Positions 1-8,960 of a DNA stretch of 64,000 nucleotides are shown here, piece after piece. How positions within the stretch are numbered: position 1 is the stretch's first letter; every line of letters begins with the position of its first letter. The position numbers and the translations under genes are program-made. The stretch covers positions 62,001 through 126,000 of the forward strand of contig CANQLV010000008.1 of NCBI GenBank assembly GCA_947624785.1. Reading direction: 5' to 3'. The notes under the pieces are model-generated. The model was not told the origin of the DNA, did not search any database, and saw only the letters and a program-made list of their open reading frames with translations. The stretch comes from Akkermansia muciniphila (GTDB taxonomy: Bacteria > Verrucomicrobiota > Verrucomicrobiia > Verrucomicrobiales > Akkermansiaceae).

Positions 1-837
1 CCCCGGATAGGTCATGCCGAACCAGGTGGAAGAGGTGGGAAGAACGGCGCAGTCCGCGCGGTCTTCATGAATCAGGGCGTCCACCACGGTGGGAATGAAG
101 CATTCGCTCTTGGGTTCCTGGCCGTGTTCCTTCAGGAAGTCAATGAAACGGTCTTCCGTCAGCTCAATGAAGGAGGGGGAGAAGAGCCAGAAATTCATGG
201 AAACCAGTTCGCCGGGGTCCACGGGCAGGCGTTCTCCCTTCAGGTTGTTGCCGCGCACCACGCCGTCTTCATCAGCCTGGATTTTTACGAATTCCTCCAC
301 GCCGTCCAGCAGGCCCGCCTTGATGGAGCAGATGCCGCGGTTCACGTCCCCGTTGTCGGAGAGGGTGTTCTTCAGCGGATAGCCGATCATGCCGTAATGG
401 GCCTTTCCGGGTTCATCCGTGGTGGAGGTCAGGAACTTGGCGGCCTGCACAAAGGCGTCCGCGCCGTAAAAATCATCCGCGTTCACCACGGCAAAGGGTT
501 CCTTCACCACGTGGCGGGCGGCGCGCAGGGCGTGGGCGGTGCCCCAGGGCTTTTCACGGCCTTCCGGCACGGAGAAGCCTTCAGGCAGGTCGTCCAGGGA
601 CTGGAAGGCGTAATCCACCTCAATCTTGCCGGCAAAGCGGCTGCCGACCTTTTCCTTGAAAATATCTTCAAAGTCACGGCGGATAATGAATACCACTTTT
701 CCGAAACCGGCCCGGATGGCATCATAAACAGAATAATCGAGAACGACTTCACCGTTGGGGCCCATCGGGTCAAGTTGCTTGAGACCGCCGTAACGGCTAC
801 CCATACCAGCTGCTAAAACAAGAAGTGTAGGCTTCAT
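1..837 (-). CDS. Sugar-phosphate nucleotidyltransferase (3' end outside window)
   Basis: The minus-strand frame is open from the ATG at 837 to the window edge (279 codons), so the C-terminus is missing. The N-terminus carries the nucleotidyltransferase signature LVLAAGMGSRYGGLKQLDPM with the G-rich NTP-binding loop, followed by a Rossmann-like core and a VVNADDFYG stretch whose aspartates would bind the metal-nucleotide. This is the family of proteins that couple NTPs to sugar phosphates or similar alcohols (NTP_transferase fold). The true substrate cannot be told from sequence. It is monocistronic as far as visible; the next minus-strand gene starts 795 bases upstream of its start codon and ends at 913. 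Confidence 0.85.
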   Translation of the reverse strand, partial: MKPTLLVLAAGMGSRYGGLKQLDPMGPNGEVVLDYSVYDAIRAGFGKVVFIIRRDFEDIFKEKVGSRFAGKIEVDYAFQSLDDLPEGFSVPEGREKPWGTAHALRAARHVVKEPFAVVNADDFYGADAFVQAAKFLTSTTDEPGKAHYGMIGYPLKNTLSDNGDVNRGICSIKAGLLDGVEEFVKIQADEDGVVRGNNLKGERLPVDPGELVSMNFWLFSPSFIELTEDRFIDFLKEHGQEPKSECFIPTVVDALIHEDRADCAVLPTSSTWFGMTYPG

Positions 838-912
838 AATACGCAGGCCATTATGACCAAGCCTCCCCGTTTGGCAACTGGAAAATGCCGGAAAACCGGA
901 GAAATCCGCCCG

Positions 913-1632
913 TTAAAAAACGTAAGAGCACCAAAGGCCCAGCACCACTTTTTTGAAATCGTCACGCCCGTAGCCGCAATACCATCCCAGGAAAGGCTCC
1001 AACCGCAGACTGCCGGAAACGGCCCACCGCGCGCCCGTGCGCGTCATCAGTTCCTTCAAGCCGCTTCTCCCCAGGTAATCATGGGAAAACCCCAGCGAAA
1101 CCGTATTCACCATGGCGACGGATTCGCACAGCAGGGGCTGCCAGGTAACGCCCCACTGGGAGTACACCCCCTCCTGCCCGGAATCATACAGGAAGGAGCC
1201 GCTGAACGACCAGGACGGCATGGGATTCCACTTGAGGGACAGGCCGGGCTCCACCCCGGTTTTCAGGGGGCAGGAATCATACCACTGCCCGTTGACAAAC
1301 AGTCCGGCCGTGCACTCGTCCGCCAGGTAATATTGAAGCTCCCCGTGCAGGGTGGTCTGGCTGAAATTGCGCCCCTGCCAGTTGCGGATGGCGAAGAGTT
1401 CCCCGCTCACCGCCCATGAGTCCGACAGGGAGGCCCCGCCGGAAATCTGGCCTTCCACGGAATTGGGGCCCAACTTCTCCCCGCGGTGGATGTAGTCCGA
1501 ACGGTAGCCGCCCAGCAATTCCCCCCCCATGCGGATGGGGGAACGGCCGTCCACCTCCGTCAGTGGCGGAGGTCCGTCATACCCCAGTACGGCCTGGACG
1601 GCGCAGCACAGGATGATGGGAAACAGCCTCAT
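913..1632 (-). CDS. Probable outer-membrane beta-barrel protein, function unknown
   Basis: 239 residues with a short N-terminal signal peptide (MRLFPIILCCAVQAVLG). The rest alternates polar and aromatic/hydrophobic residues in short strands ending in aromatic residues (GELLGGYRSDYIHRGEKL, GELFAIRNWQGRNFSQTTLH), and the protein ends in ...WCSYVF with a C-terminal phenylalanine, which is the classical outer-membrane beta-barrel signature. The 'SDYIHRGE' start resembles TorF-like putative porins. I infer a small porin or surface barrel. Expression appears independent: it diverges from the M50 protease gene. Confidence 0.7.
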   Translation of the reverse strand: MRLFPIILCCAVQAVLGYDGPPPLTEVDGRSPIRMGGELLGGYRSDYIHRGEKLGPNSVEGQISGGASLSDSWAVSGELFAIRNWQGRNFSQTTLHGELQYYLADECTAGLFVNGQWYDSCPLKTGVEPGLSLKWNPMPSWSFSGSFLYDSGQEGVYSQWGVTWQPLLCESVAMVNTVSLGFSHDYLGRSGLKELMTRTGARWAVSGSLRLEPFLGWYCGYGRDDFKKVVLGLWCSYVF

Positions 1633-1735
1633 GAAGGCCTTTTAACACAATCCCCTGCACCGCACCAACGCCAAAACGGTGCATGCACATTCTCCGGGCT
1701 TGGCAAAAGGGGAATCTGCCCTTACCCTTTCGCGC

Positions 1736-2428
1736 ATGATTCATTTCACCCTGTTCGGGATACCTGTTTACATCCGCCCCAGCTTCTGGGTGGTGCTGGC
1801 CATCTTCGGCGGCGCTCTCAGCATCAACAGTGTGGAAGGCCTCATTTATCCGGCCCTGTTCGTCATTGCCGGCTTCGTCGCCATCCTGTCCCATGAAATG
1901 GGGCACGCGCTGGTGGGCCGCAGGCTGGGCGGCGGCCAGCAGACGATCGTTCTGGAACTCTTCGGCGGCCTGACGAGCAGCCACGGCATGCAATTGACCC
2001 GCGGAGGAAGGGCCCTCATGATTCTGGCGGGCCCCATGATGACCCTGCTGCTGGGCGTCATCAGCCTGTGGATTACCTGGAACATCGTCGCTCCGGTCAT
2101 GACCGCGCACAACCTGACCTTATGGGACCTGGCCATCAGCCCCTTCACGGCGGCGGCCATCTCCCCCCAGCTTTACATCCTCTCCTGCCTCATCATGATC
2201 GGGGAATGGTGGACGATCCTGAACCTGCTGCCCATCTACCCCCTGGACGGCGGCCAGCTGATCGCCCAGTTCATCCGCTCTCCCAGGAAAGTATTCATGA
2301 CCGGGTTCATCACGTCCATCCTCATCGGCCTGCTCAGCTTCCAGCTCTTCCACGGCTACTTCATTCCCATATTCATGGCCCTCTTCGCCTACAGCAATTA
2401 CCGGGAATACAGAAACGCCCCCTTTTAA
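1736..2428 (+). CDS. M50 family membrane zinc metalloprotease (rhomboid-like site-2 protease fold)
   Basis: 230 residues, about six hydrophobic segments. The zinc-binding motif HEMGH (about residues 53-57) lies in a membrane segment and the third ligand motif, PLDGGQ, sits near residue 180, the arrangement of M50 site-2 proteases of the short SpoIVFB type. The N-terminus FGIPVYIRPSFW is typical of the family. An in-frame ATG 57 bases upstream exists (1679) but the residues it would add are not hydrophobic and not family-like, so I take 1736. No PDZ domain is present. The substrate is unknown. Confidence 0.87.
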   Translation: MIHFTLFGIPVYIRPSFWVVLAIFGGALSINSVEGLIYPALFVIAGFVAILSHEMGHALVGRRLGGGQQTIVLELFGGLTSSHGMQLTRGGRALMILAGPMMTLLLGVISLWITWNIVAPVMTAHNLTLWDLAISPFTAAAISPQLYILSCLIMIGEWWTILNLLPIYPLDGGQLIAQFIRSPRKVFMTGFITSILIGLLSFQLFHGYFIPIFMALFAYSNYREYRNAPF

Positions 2429-2487
2429 TTTAATATTCCGAGCTTCCTTTGCGGGCCGCGCCCGTTCCATTCAACATACCATCCAAC

Positions 2488-4008
2488 ATGTCTCAACAAA
2501 CCGCAATCACCCCCACCCGCGCCCAGGACTTTCCCGAGTGGTACCAGCAAGTCATCAAGGCCGCCGACATGGCGGAGAATTCCGAGGTGCGCGGCTGCAT
2601 GGTCATCAAGCCGTGGGGCTACGCCATCTGGGAACTCATTCAGAAGGACCTGGACCAGCGTTTCAAGGACACCGGCCACACGAACGCCTATTTCCCCCTC
2701 CTGATTCCGATTTCCTATCTGGAGAAGGAAGCGGAACACGCCGAAGGATTTGCCACGGAATGCGCCGTGGTCACGCACCACAGGCTGGAAGCGCAGAAGG
2801 ACGAAGCCACCGGCAAAACCCGCATGATTCCCACCGGGGAGCTCACGGAACCCTTCGTCATCCGCCCCACCTCGGAAACCGTCATCGGCGCGGCCTTCGC
2901 CCGCTGGACCTCCAGCTACCGCGACCTGCCCCTCAAGGTCAACCAGTGGTGCAACGTAATGCGCTGGGAAATGAGGCCCCGCATCTTCCTGCGCACGGCT
3001 GAATTCCTGTGGCAGGAAGGCCACACGGCCCATGAAACCCGCGAGGAGGCTATTGAGGAAACCCTCACCATGCACAAGGTTTACGAGGACTTCCAGAGGG
3101 ACGTGCTCGCCATTCCCACCATCCCCGGAGAAAAGACGGAGGCGGAACGCTTCCCCGGCGCGGAACAGACCTACACGGTGGAAGCCATGGTGCAGGACCG
3201 CAAGGCCATCCAGGCCGGAACCTCCCATTTCCTGGGCCAGAACTTCTCCAAGTCCCAGAACATCTGCTTTGCCGGGCGCGACAACATCCAGCAGTTCGCC
3301 TGGACGAGCTCCTGGGGCGTCTCCACCCGCATGATCGGGGCGCTCATCATGATGCATTCCGACGACGACGGGCTGGTATGCCCGCCGCGCGTCGCTCCCC
3401 AGCAGGTCGTCATCATCCCCGTCACGCCCAGGGAAGAAAGCCGCCAGGCCATCCTGGACCACTGCGAGGAACTGGCGCGCACCCTCCGCGCCAGGACCTT
3501 CCACGGCCAGCCTCTCCGCGTGCTGGTGGACAGGCGCGACCCGGGCGGAGGCGCCAAGAAATGGGAATGGGTGAAAAAGGGCGTGCCCGTGCGTCTGGAA
3601 ATCGGCCCCCGGGACCTGGAAAAAGGCTCCGTCTGCCTCCAGCGGCGCGACCAGCCCGTCAATGAAAAATCCTTCATCCCGGAAACGGAACTGGTTGATA
3701 CCGTCACGGACATTCTCCAAAACATCCAGGACATCCTGCTTCAACGGGCCGTCGCCTTCCGGGACGCCCACATCCGCCCCGCCTCCACCCTGCGGGAGCT
3801 GGAAGAAAACTTCTCCGGAGAAGGCGACGCCGACTGGCTCCAGGTGCCGTGGGACGGCTCCCCGGAGCAGGAGGAGGAACTCGCCAAGCGCCTGCGCATC
3901 TCCATCCGCTGCATCCCGCTTGGAGAACTGGGCCGCGGAAAACCCGCTCCCTGCATCCTCACCGGCCGCATGACGGAACGCCGCGTCCTCTGGGCCAGAA
4001 GCTACTAA
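2488..4008 (+). CDS. proS: Proline--tRNA ligase (short, archaeal/eukaryotic-type)
   Basis: 506-residue class II aminoacyl-tRNA synthetase that charges tRNA-Pro. Motif 2 (the 'NQWCNVMRWEMRPRIFLRTAEF' region around residues 150-175) and motif 3 (SSWGVSTRMIGALIM) are intact, and the enzyme ends ...WARSY, matching the type-3 ProRS with its characteristic C-terminal extension and terminal tyrosine. It lacks the YbaK-like editing insertion of the long bacterial form. The ATG at 2488 is preferred over an in-frame TTG at 2449 because MSQQTAITPTRAQDFPEWYQ matches the family N-terminus. A strong terminator follows, so the gene seems to be transcribed alone. Confidence 0.96.
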   Translation: MSQQTAITPTRAQDFPEWYQQVIKAADMAENSEVRGCMVIKPWGYAIWELIQKDLDQRFKDTGHTNAYFPLLIPISYLEKEAEHAEGFATECAVVTHHRLEAQKDEATGKTRMIPTGELTEPFVIRPTSETVIGAAFARWTSSYRDLPLKVNQWCNVMRWEMRPRIFLRTAEFLWQEGHTAHETREEAIEETLTMHKVYEDFQRDVLAIPTIPGEKTEAERFPGAEQTYTVEAMVQDRKAIQAGTSHFLGQNFSKSQNICFAGRDNIQQFAWTSSWGVSTRMIGALIMMHSDDDGLVCPPRVAPQQVVIIPVTPREESRQAILDHCEELARTLRARTFHGQPLRVLVDRRDPGGGAKKWEWVKKGVPVRLEIGPRDLEKGSVCLQRRDQPVNEKSFIPETELVDTVTDILQNIQDILLQRAVAFRDAHIRPASTLRELEENFSGEGDADWLQVPWDGSPEQEEELAKRLRISIRCIPLGELGRGKPAPCILTGRMTERRVLWARSY

Positions 4009-4036
4009 TCCCTATTCCCATTAATCCCCCTCCCCA

Positions 4037-4089
4037 CGGGACTGTTCCGAGGCAAGGAAACCGAGCCTTTCCGGAACAGTCCCGTTTTT
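4037..4089 (+). terminator. Rho-independent terminator of proS
   Basis: Perfect 13-bp arms CGGGACTGTTCCG / CGGAACAGTCCCG separated by 22 bases and followed by TTTTT, starting 28 bases after the proS stop. Confidence 0.9.
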
Positions 4090-4235
4090 GATGACAAGAG
4101 GTGGCCATTCCTGATTTCTTCCCTTCTTTGAGGAAAAACCGCCTCCTTCCGAACACCGCTTCTCCCCGGCTGTTTATTAAGGATAGATACATGCTCTTCC
4201 GGTTCCTCCTTCGAGATATAGCCTTCACGTCATGA

Positions 4236-4490
4236 TTTGGACAGCAGCGGCGCTCCTGGGAGCGCGCCAAAAGAAATCACCCGCCGGCGTACGCACACCT
4301 GAAGAAACAGGATCATCTGGACGTGGAAGACCTGGTGGCTGAAAGCGTCTAGCGAATCGTCCAGGCCTTGAAGAACAATAGCCTGACGCCGGAACCGGAG
4401 AAGCCAAAACATCACCCTCTCAACATGATCGGGAATATCACTTCAACTGGAAAAACAGAGCCTCTGCATGAACCCGGAAAAAGTCTCTAG
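4236..4490 (+). pseudogene. Possible decayed coding remnant in the proS-tRNA-Gly gap
   Basis: The roughly 500-base gap contains no intact gene. One plus-strand frame reads ...HLKKQDHLDVEDLVAESV, then an in-frame TAG (4350-4352), then RIVQALKNNSLTPEPEKP... to a TAG at 4488-4490. The DVEDLVAES-x-RI pattern is faintly like region 2 of an ECF sigma factor, with the stop falling inside it. This is a suggestion only; the remainder of the gap shows nothing else I can support. Confidence 0.2.
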
Positions 4491-4600
4491 GCAGCCTCTT
4501 TCATAAGGAAGAAAAACCTTCATAAAAACATGGGGACTCTTCCACACGCAATGCTGCCGGTTTCTGCTTCATGAAACATGAATTTTTCTCTAAAAAAATC

Positions 4601-4628
4601 TTGCCAAATCCGGATACCTCTATATATT
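4601..4628 (+). promoter_or_regulatory. Promoter of tRNA-Gly
   Basis: TTGCCA (4601-4606), 16-base spacer, TATATT (4623-4628), about 40 bases before the mature tRNA. The TTGCCA -35 recurs before several other genes of this window. Confidence 0.6.
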
Positions 4629-4667
4629 CTTTGCCACACGGACGCCGCAAGGCTCCGGTCATCCAAA

Positions 4668-4742
4668 GCGGATGTAGCTCAGGGGTAGAGCGCAACCTTG
4701 CCAAGGTTGATGTCGTGGGTTCGAATCCCATCATCCGCTCCA
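4668..4742 (+). tRNA. tRNA-Gly (GCC)
   Basis: Cloverleaf is complete: acceptor GCGGATG / CATCCGC, anticodon stem CAACC-TTGCCAA-GGTTG giving anticodon GCC, T-arm GTGGGTTCGAATCCCAT, and an encoded CCA at 4740-4742. It reads glycine codons GGC/GGU. Confidence 0.95.
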
Positions 4743-4991
4743 TTTTTTCTTTTCCAACGTGCTCCTTCCGGGCAGTTTTTTGTGTGTTCATCTACTGATT
4801 TTGACGATGAGCCAAAGTAGGCAGAGCTGAAACTCTGGGTTCTGCTTTGATTGGTGAAGCATTTCGTGAGCCAATAAATCACGCTATGCTCATAATTCAC
4901 CAAATCAGCAATGATCACTTATAAACGTGTTGATTACTATTCCATCATTGATATAGTAAAGATGATCCTGCTTATCAGCGGTAAGCTCACC

Positions 4992-5531
4992 ATGAATATA
5001 TTATTGCCAATAAGCGCCTGTGCTTTTCTGCTTTCCGCCCATCCTTCCATGTCGGCGGAAGAAAAAAGCATTTCTCCTCCTAGCGACCAGGCCATCACGA
5101 TCCCCGATTCCCTCGACGGCTACACGCTGACCATGACGAGCAAAAAGATAAAATACGTCCATATCAGCTTTTATACGCAAGATCTTGACAATGGTGCAAT
5201 CGTCAGAAATGGAGAAATTGGAGACTACTACGAAAAATATAAAGAACGCGTATCATATACTTCCGATTCCTCTTACAATGCCACGATCGTATTTTCCAAA
5301 GACCAATGGACAAAGGGACAGCATTCAGAAAGTTATACTTGTGAAAAAATAGGAAAAGACAGATTGATTATCAAATCCGTAAAGATAGAAAATGGTGTTC
5401 CTAGTGCGATTGAACCCTATTTATTCCTTTATTTTAAGGCATCTGATGCGGGCAATGCTTATGTTTTAGAGGAAGAAAGTATAGGGGGAAATATCTCATT
5501 CATGTTGAAAAAATCTTCAGAAAAGCAATAA
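4992..5531 (+). CDS. Exported protein of unknown function
   Basis: 179 residues from the ATG at 4992, which begins a good signal peptide (MNILLPISACAFLLSAHPSM, cut near SMSA-EE). Upstream ATGs at 4911 and 4962 are in frame but would place a charged stretch before the hydrophobic core. The mature part is polar, rich in Tyr/Ser/Lys and likely a small beta-structured periplasmic or surface protein; no family recognised. Codons are clearly more AT-rich than in the neighbouring core genes, suggesting recent acquisition. A terminator follows directly. Confidence 0.65.
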   Translation: MNILLPISACAFLLSAHPSMSAEEKSISPPSDQAITIPDSLDGYTLTMTSKKIKYVHISFYTQDLDNGAIVRNGEIGDYYEKYKERVSYTSDSSYNATIVFSKDQWTKGQHSESYTCEKIGKDRLIIKSVKIENGVPSAIEPYLFLYFKASDAGNAYVLEEESIGGNISFMLKKSSEKQ

Positions 5532-5575
5532 ACGGAAAAGGGCTGCCCGAGACTGGAGCAGCCCTTCCGTTTGCT
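5532..5575 (+). terminator. Rho-independent terminator
   Basis: Arms ACGGAAAAGGGCTGC / GCAGCCCTTCCGT (one unpaired A) with loop CCGAGACTGGA, immediately after the stop codon of the exported protein; followed by TT. Confidence 0.75.
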
Positions 5576-6139
5576 AAATCGGGAGGAAGTCCCCACAGGA
5601 CGATTTTTCATTGTTCCAAGAAGGGAAACATGGAAAATCGCGTTATTGGGTTACGGGGTTTTACCCCGAAGGAACCTCATGCACCCTTTCCTTGACCAGG
5701 AGGAGGAAAGACGCAAGCAATGCCGGAAAATAGTGGCACACTATTTTATCAGATAATTACCTGATAAATGCCCTCATGTCCGATTCGTTTGATAGTTTGA
5801 TAAATCGCCCTCCATCCAGATACGCCTTACACACCTTGCCATCGTATGATCCTCGTCCGGCGGTTTCCCACACTTGAAAAACCACCGGATTATATACCTG
5901 TTCGGGCTACACATTTCCACCCCTGGAGGGCCCCAGCAGCAACGGCCATGCCATCATACGGGCCATTCTCTTGGTTTCTGCTTCTTTTTGGCCGCCACCA
6001 GATACCTTTCGCCGATTTGGGTATAGACGCATTCGCGGACAGAGCATTCGCCCCATAAGACAGGTTACCGCCAGCCTCTCACAACACAATTACCATCCAC
6101 ATTTATCATAAATCCTTCCTTTTCTGATCAATTCCTCCT
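5576..6139 (-). other. Gene-poor stretch with decayed coding sequence
   Basis: No intact gene with convincing composition. On the minus strand around 5780-6080 one frame reads protein-like text (ECVYTQIGERYLVAAKKKQK, then after a stop NRYIIRWFFKCGKPPDEDH) broken by two stop codons, which looks like a degraded gene rather than an expressed one. I cannot assign a family. Confidence 0.25.
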
Positions 6140-6637
6140 TCACAACAATGTAGACAAATGAGCCTTCAGATACGCATTCAGCGAACTTCGCTCCACCTGG
6201 TATCTCCTGGGACAACCCGTAGCCCGGCTCCCGTTGGCAAAAGGTAGCCTCATCGTTCTAACAGGCTCGCCCTTCCACTCCGCATCCCTCAAAATCTTTC
6301 GCAATGACTCCTGGGAGAAGCCGTAGATCTTCTTCACATCACCAGGAGACATCCATTCCATCCACGGGGAATTTTTCCTGTTCTCCTTCGGCATCCCGCA
6401 GAATTCTGATAAATAACGCACCAGAGACTGCCGCTCCACACGAATAAACGGCCTTTGCCGCTCCAGAATTGGGTGCCCCCGGAAGTCCAGCACGGCCACC
6501 CGCACCGGAATGCCCTGCTTCCTCGCATCCGTCAGAATGGCTGTAATCGCCTTGCGGGAAAAACGGAATACCTCCTGAATATCCCTTAGCGCATACCATT
6601 CCCTCTCGATACACAAAGACAAACTCCTGCCCATCAT
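6140..6637 (-). CDS. Small protein with two tandem excisionase-like HTH repeats
   Basis: 165 residues made of an internal duplication. Repeat 1 (about residues 14-75) has WYALRDIQEVFRFSRKAITA, then ILTDARKQGIPVRVA, ending in an IRVERQSLVRYL helix. Repeat 2 (about residues 94-162) has WMSPGDVKKIYGFSQESLRK, then ILRDAEWKGEPVRTM, ending in YQVERSSLNAYLKAHL. Each repeat has the shape of a MerR/excisionase-type winged helix: 'walls/ switch, choose the next row, recognition helix, hairpin with a variable basic strand, then an E-R-x-S-L-x-x-Y-L helix'. I infer DNA binding. It starts with a TAATG overlap to the upstream small ORF, suggesting translational coupling. Function (regulator or recombination directionality factor) is unknown. 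Confidence 0.7.
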   Translation of the reverse strand: MMGRSLSLCIEREWYALRDIQEVFRFSRKAITAILTDARKQGIPVRVAVLDFRGHPILERQRPFIRVERQSLVRYLSEFCGMPKENRKNSPWMEWMSPGDVKKIYGFSQESLRKILRDAEWKGEPVRTMRLPFANGSRATGCPRRYQVERSSLNAYLKAHLSTLL

Positions 6638-6828
6638 TAAAAATAGTTAAAAAAATCCACCTTCATTTCGAACAGGTGTTTACACCCGTTTTTCCAACAG
6701 CCCCTTTCCGCTTCCGGATCAGCTCCCCTACAGACTGCGGATGCCATTTTAGGGCTGGAATACCACTTCCCGTAAAAGGGAACGGAAGTATTTCCGTTCT
6801 GAATGCTCATTGGATCATTTTCTTTCAT
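6637..6828 (-). CDS. Short ORF upstream of the tandem-HTH gene
   Basis: 63 residues (or 57 from the second ATG at 6810). Contains YGKWYSSPKMASAVCRG, vaguely like the WYA/WMS start of the HTH repeats downstream, but it does not complete a domain; the +1 frame then reads VGELIRKRKGAVGKTGV, so this may be a frameshifted partial copy. The stop overlaps the next start (TAATG), which is the main argument that it is or was translated. Confidence 0.3.
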   Translation of the reverse strand: MKENDPMSIQNGNTSVPFYGKWYSSPKMASAVCRGADPEAERGCWKNGCKHLFEMKVDFFNYF

Positions 6829-7400
6829 TACTTTGGTTTATTCGTTTATAATTTTTGATTGTTCAGGACGCCATCAGCATGCCGGCTTGAAGCATCACGA
6901 TGCATCAACCTGGAAAAACACAGAAGGGTGGTGGTTGCCACAGGTCATTCCGGGAACAGACGAATCTGGGGAGCATATCTTGCTGTATGATATTCCAGAG
7001 CCGGCCTGGCAGAGATTGTTTGCCATGGCCTTGCAAAAGTTTCTCCTAGATTCTCCCAAAATAATAAAAATCAACAAAAACCTCTGCAAACATTTCAATA
7101 CGTTACCGCGCGATTTTGGTGGGGGGGCTAAAAAGAATCCTTTTTACAGGCACGCGCTTCCATGCAGAGAAATAACCGCCATCCCGTTTCTTCCAAATTC
7201 AGGAATTGACCGTTCTCATAGAATAAATTCCGCCGTTGCGTCCATGGTTATTCCAGCCCCCCCAAATTCCCGTTAAGACAGACTCCGGCAGCTCTATCTG
7301 CACCATCTCCTCAACGAAAAAGCTCTTTTTCTGGTCGTTCAGATAAGGTCGGTGTCGGCACTTCTATACGCCGTCCCAATTCTCAACCCGGAATAAACCA
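6829..7400. other. Intergenic region upstream of the glutamate antiporter
   Basis: About 570 bases with no gene I can support. A plus-strand frame (6803-7276) contains GWWLPQVIPGTDESGEHILL and IPEPAWQRLFAMALQKFL, which reads like protein, but the rest of that frame does not, so it is at best a remnant. AT-rich, with a run of seven G at 7122-7128. Confidence 0.3.
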
Positions 7401-8933
7401 ATGAATAATACGACTCAATCAGGGACCTCTCCAACAGGGCCCGCAACAACCAATAACGCTCCGGCGGTAAAATCCGCCCTTCGCATGGGAGTATTTACGC
7501 TCGCCATGATTAACGTTTCCGCCATTGTCAGCTTGCGCGGCATGCCTGCGGAAAGCACTTACGGACTCAGCTCCGTCTTTTATTACATTTTCGCTGCGGT
7601 CTTTTTCCTGGTGCCCGTCTCCCTGGTAGCGGCGGAACTCACGACCGGATGGCCGCAGAAAGGCGGCGTTTACCGATGGGTGGGTGAAGCCTTCGGCAAG
7701 AAATGGGGCTTCCTGGCTATCTGGCTGCAATGGATTGAAAGCACCATCTGGTTCCCGACCGTCCTGACCTTCGCGGCCGTCTCCCTGGCTTTCATGGGAC
7801 CAGGACAGCGATGGGACGAAGCGCTTGCCGCCAATAAATGGTATGTGCTCATCGTCGTGCTGTGCGTATACTGGGCCGCCACACTGCTCAACCTGCGCGG
7901 CATGAAGACTTCCGCCGGTGTGACCAAATGGGGGACCATCATCGGAACCATCATTCCCGGCGCCATCCTGATTCTGCTGGGCCTGAGCTATTGGGCCGGA
8001 GGCAACCCGATTCTGCTGGACATGAGCTGGGACAAGCTGGTGCCGGACATGAGCAATTTCAACAACCTCGTTCTGGCCGCCAGCATCTTCCTGTTTTATG
8101 CAGGGATGGAAATGTCCGCCGTGCACGTGAAGGACGTGAATGACCCCGGCCGCAATTACCCGTTGGCCATTCTGATTTCCGCCATCATCACGGTACTTAT
8201 TTTCGTCCTGGGAACGCTGGCCATCGGCTTCATCATTCCCAACTCCCAGATCAACCTGGTGCAGAGCCTGCTGATTTCTTATGACAATTACTTCAGCTTC
8301 TTCGGCCTTGGCTGGATGAACTGGATTCTGGCGCTCGCACTGGCCGTGGGTGTTCTGGCCCAGGTAACCGCATGGGTGGGAGGCCCTTCCAAGGGTCTTT
8401 ACCAGGTGGGTCTGGCCGGCAACCTGCCGCCCGTGATGCAGAAGCGGAACAAGAACAACGTCCAGATGGGCATCCTGCTCATTCAGGGCTGCATCGTCAC
8501 TCTGCTTTCCATCATGTTCGTGATCATGCCCTCCGTGCAGTCCGCGTACCAGATTATTTCCCAGCTTACCATCATCCTGTACCTCATCATGTACATGCTG
8601 ATGTTCGCCTCAGGCATTTACCTGCGCTACCGGGAACCGAATACGCCCCGCACCTTCCGCATTCCCGGCGGCAAGACCTTCGGCATGTGGGTCGTCGGCG
8701 GCCTCGGCTTCCTGGCCAGCCTTGCGGCCTTCCTGGTCAGCTTCATTCCGCCGAACCAGATCACGGTGGGCAGCAATACGATGTACGTCGTTCTGCTGGT
8801 CGTAGGCGCCTTCATCTTTGCGGGCATTCCCTTCATCATCCATGCGATGGCCAAGCCCTCCTGGAAGCGCCCGGTAGACCCGGAAGACGCCTTTGAGCCC
8901 TTCGGCTGGGAAAAAACAAATGGTATTCATTAA
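7401..8933 (+). CDS. APC-superfamily amino acid antiporter, glutamate:GABA antiporter (GadC)-like
   Basis: 510 residues with about 12 hydrophobic helices. The first helix reads NVSAIVSLRGMPAESTYG, the form seen in the glutamate:GABA antiporter branch of the APC superfamily, and the WPQKGGVYRWVGEAFG loop after helix 2 is conserved there too. The family exchanges external glutamate or glutamine for internal GABA or glutamate. It lies 27 bases before the glutaminase gene, so I infer that glutamine enters here, is deamidated, and glutamate leaves; the released ammonia buffers the cytoplasm. No glutamate decarboxylase is in the window. GGAA lies ten bases before the ATG. The N-terminal 25 residues are low-complexity Thr/Asn/Pro. 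Confidence 0.88.
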   Translation: MNNTTQSGTSPTGPATTNNAPAVKSALRMGVFTLAMINVSAIVSLRGMPAESTYGLSSVFYYIFAAVFFLVPVSLVAAELTTGWPQKGGVYRWVGEAFGKKWGFLAIWLQWIESTIWFPTVLTFAAVSLAFMGPGQRWDEALAANKWYVLIVVLCVYWAATLLNLRGMKTSAGVTKWGTIIGTIIPGAILILLGLSYWAGGNPILLDMSWDKLVPDMSNFNNLVLAASIFLFYAGMEMSAVHVKDVNDPGRNYPLAILISAIITVLIFVLGTLAIGFIIPNSQINLVQSLLISYDNYFSFFGLGWMNWILALALAVGVLAQVTAWVGGPSKGLYQVGLAGNLPPVMQKRNKNNVQMGILLIQGCIVTLLSIMFVIMPSVQSAYQIISQLTIILYLIMYMLMFASGIYLRYREPNTPRTFRIPGGKTFGMWVVGGLGFLASLAAFLVSFIPPNQITVGSNTMYVVLLVVGAFIFAGIPFIIHAMAKPSWKRPVDPEDAFEPFGWEKTNGIH

Positions 8934-8960
8934 TGAATCATTTCAAACAGCAATAATATC

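Noticed and set aside
3171..3734. Long open frames opposite proS, clpC, priA, GH84 and other high-GC genes
   Set aside because: Antisense shadows of GC-rich codons; they have no family features and the sense frames are certain.
4090..4500. Sigma-factor-like remnant between proS and tRNA-Gly
   Set aside because: Similarity to an ECF region 2 is too short and contains a stop; listed only as a low-confidence remnant.
6803..7276. Plus-strand frame of 157 codons upstream of the antiporter
   Set aside because: Only its middle third is protein-like; no Shine-Dalgarno, no family. Treated as intergenic or a remnant.
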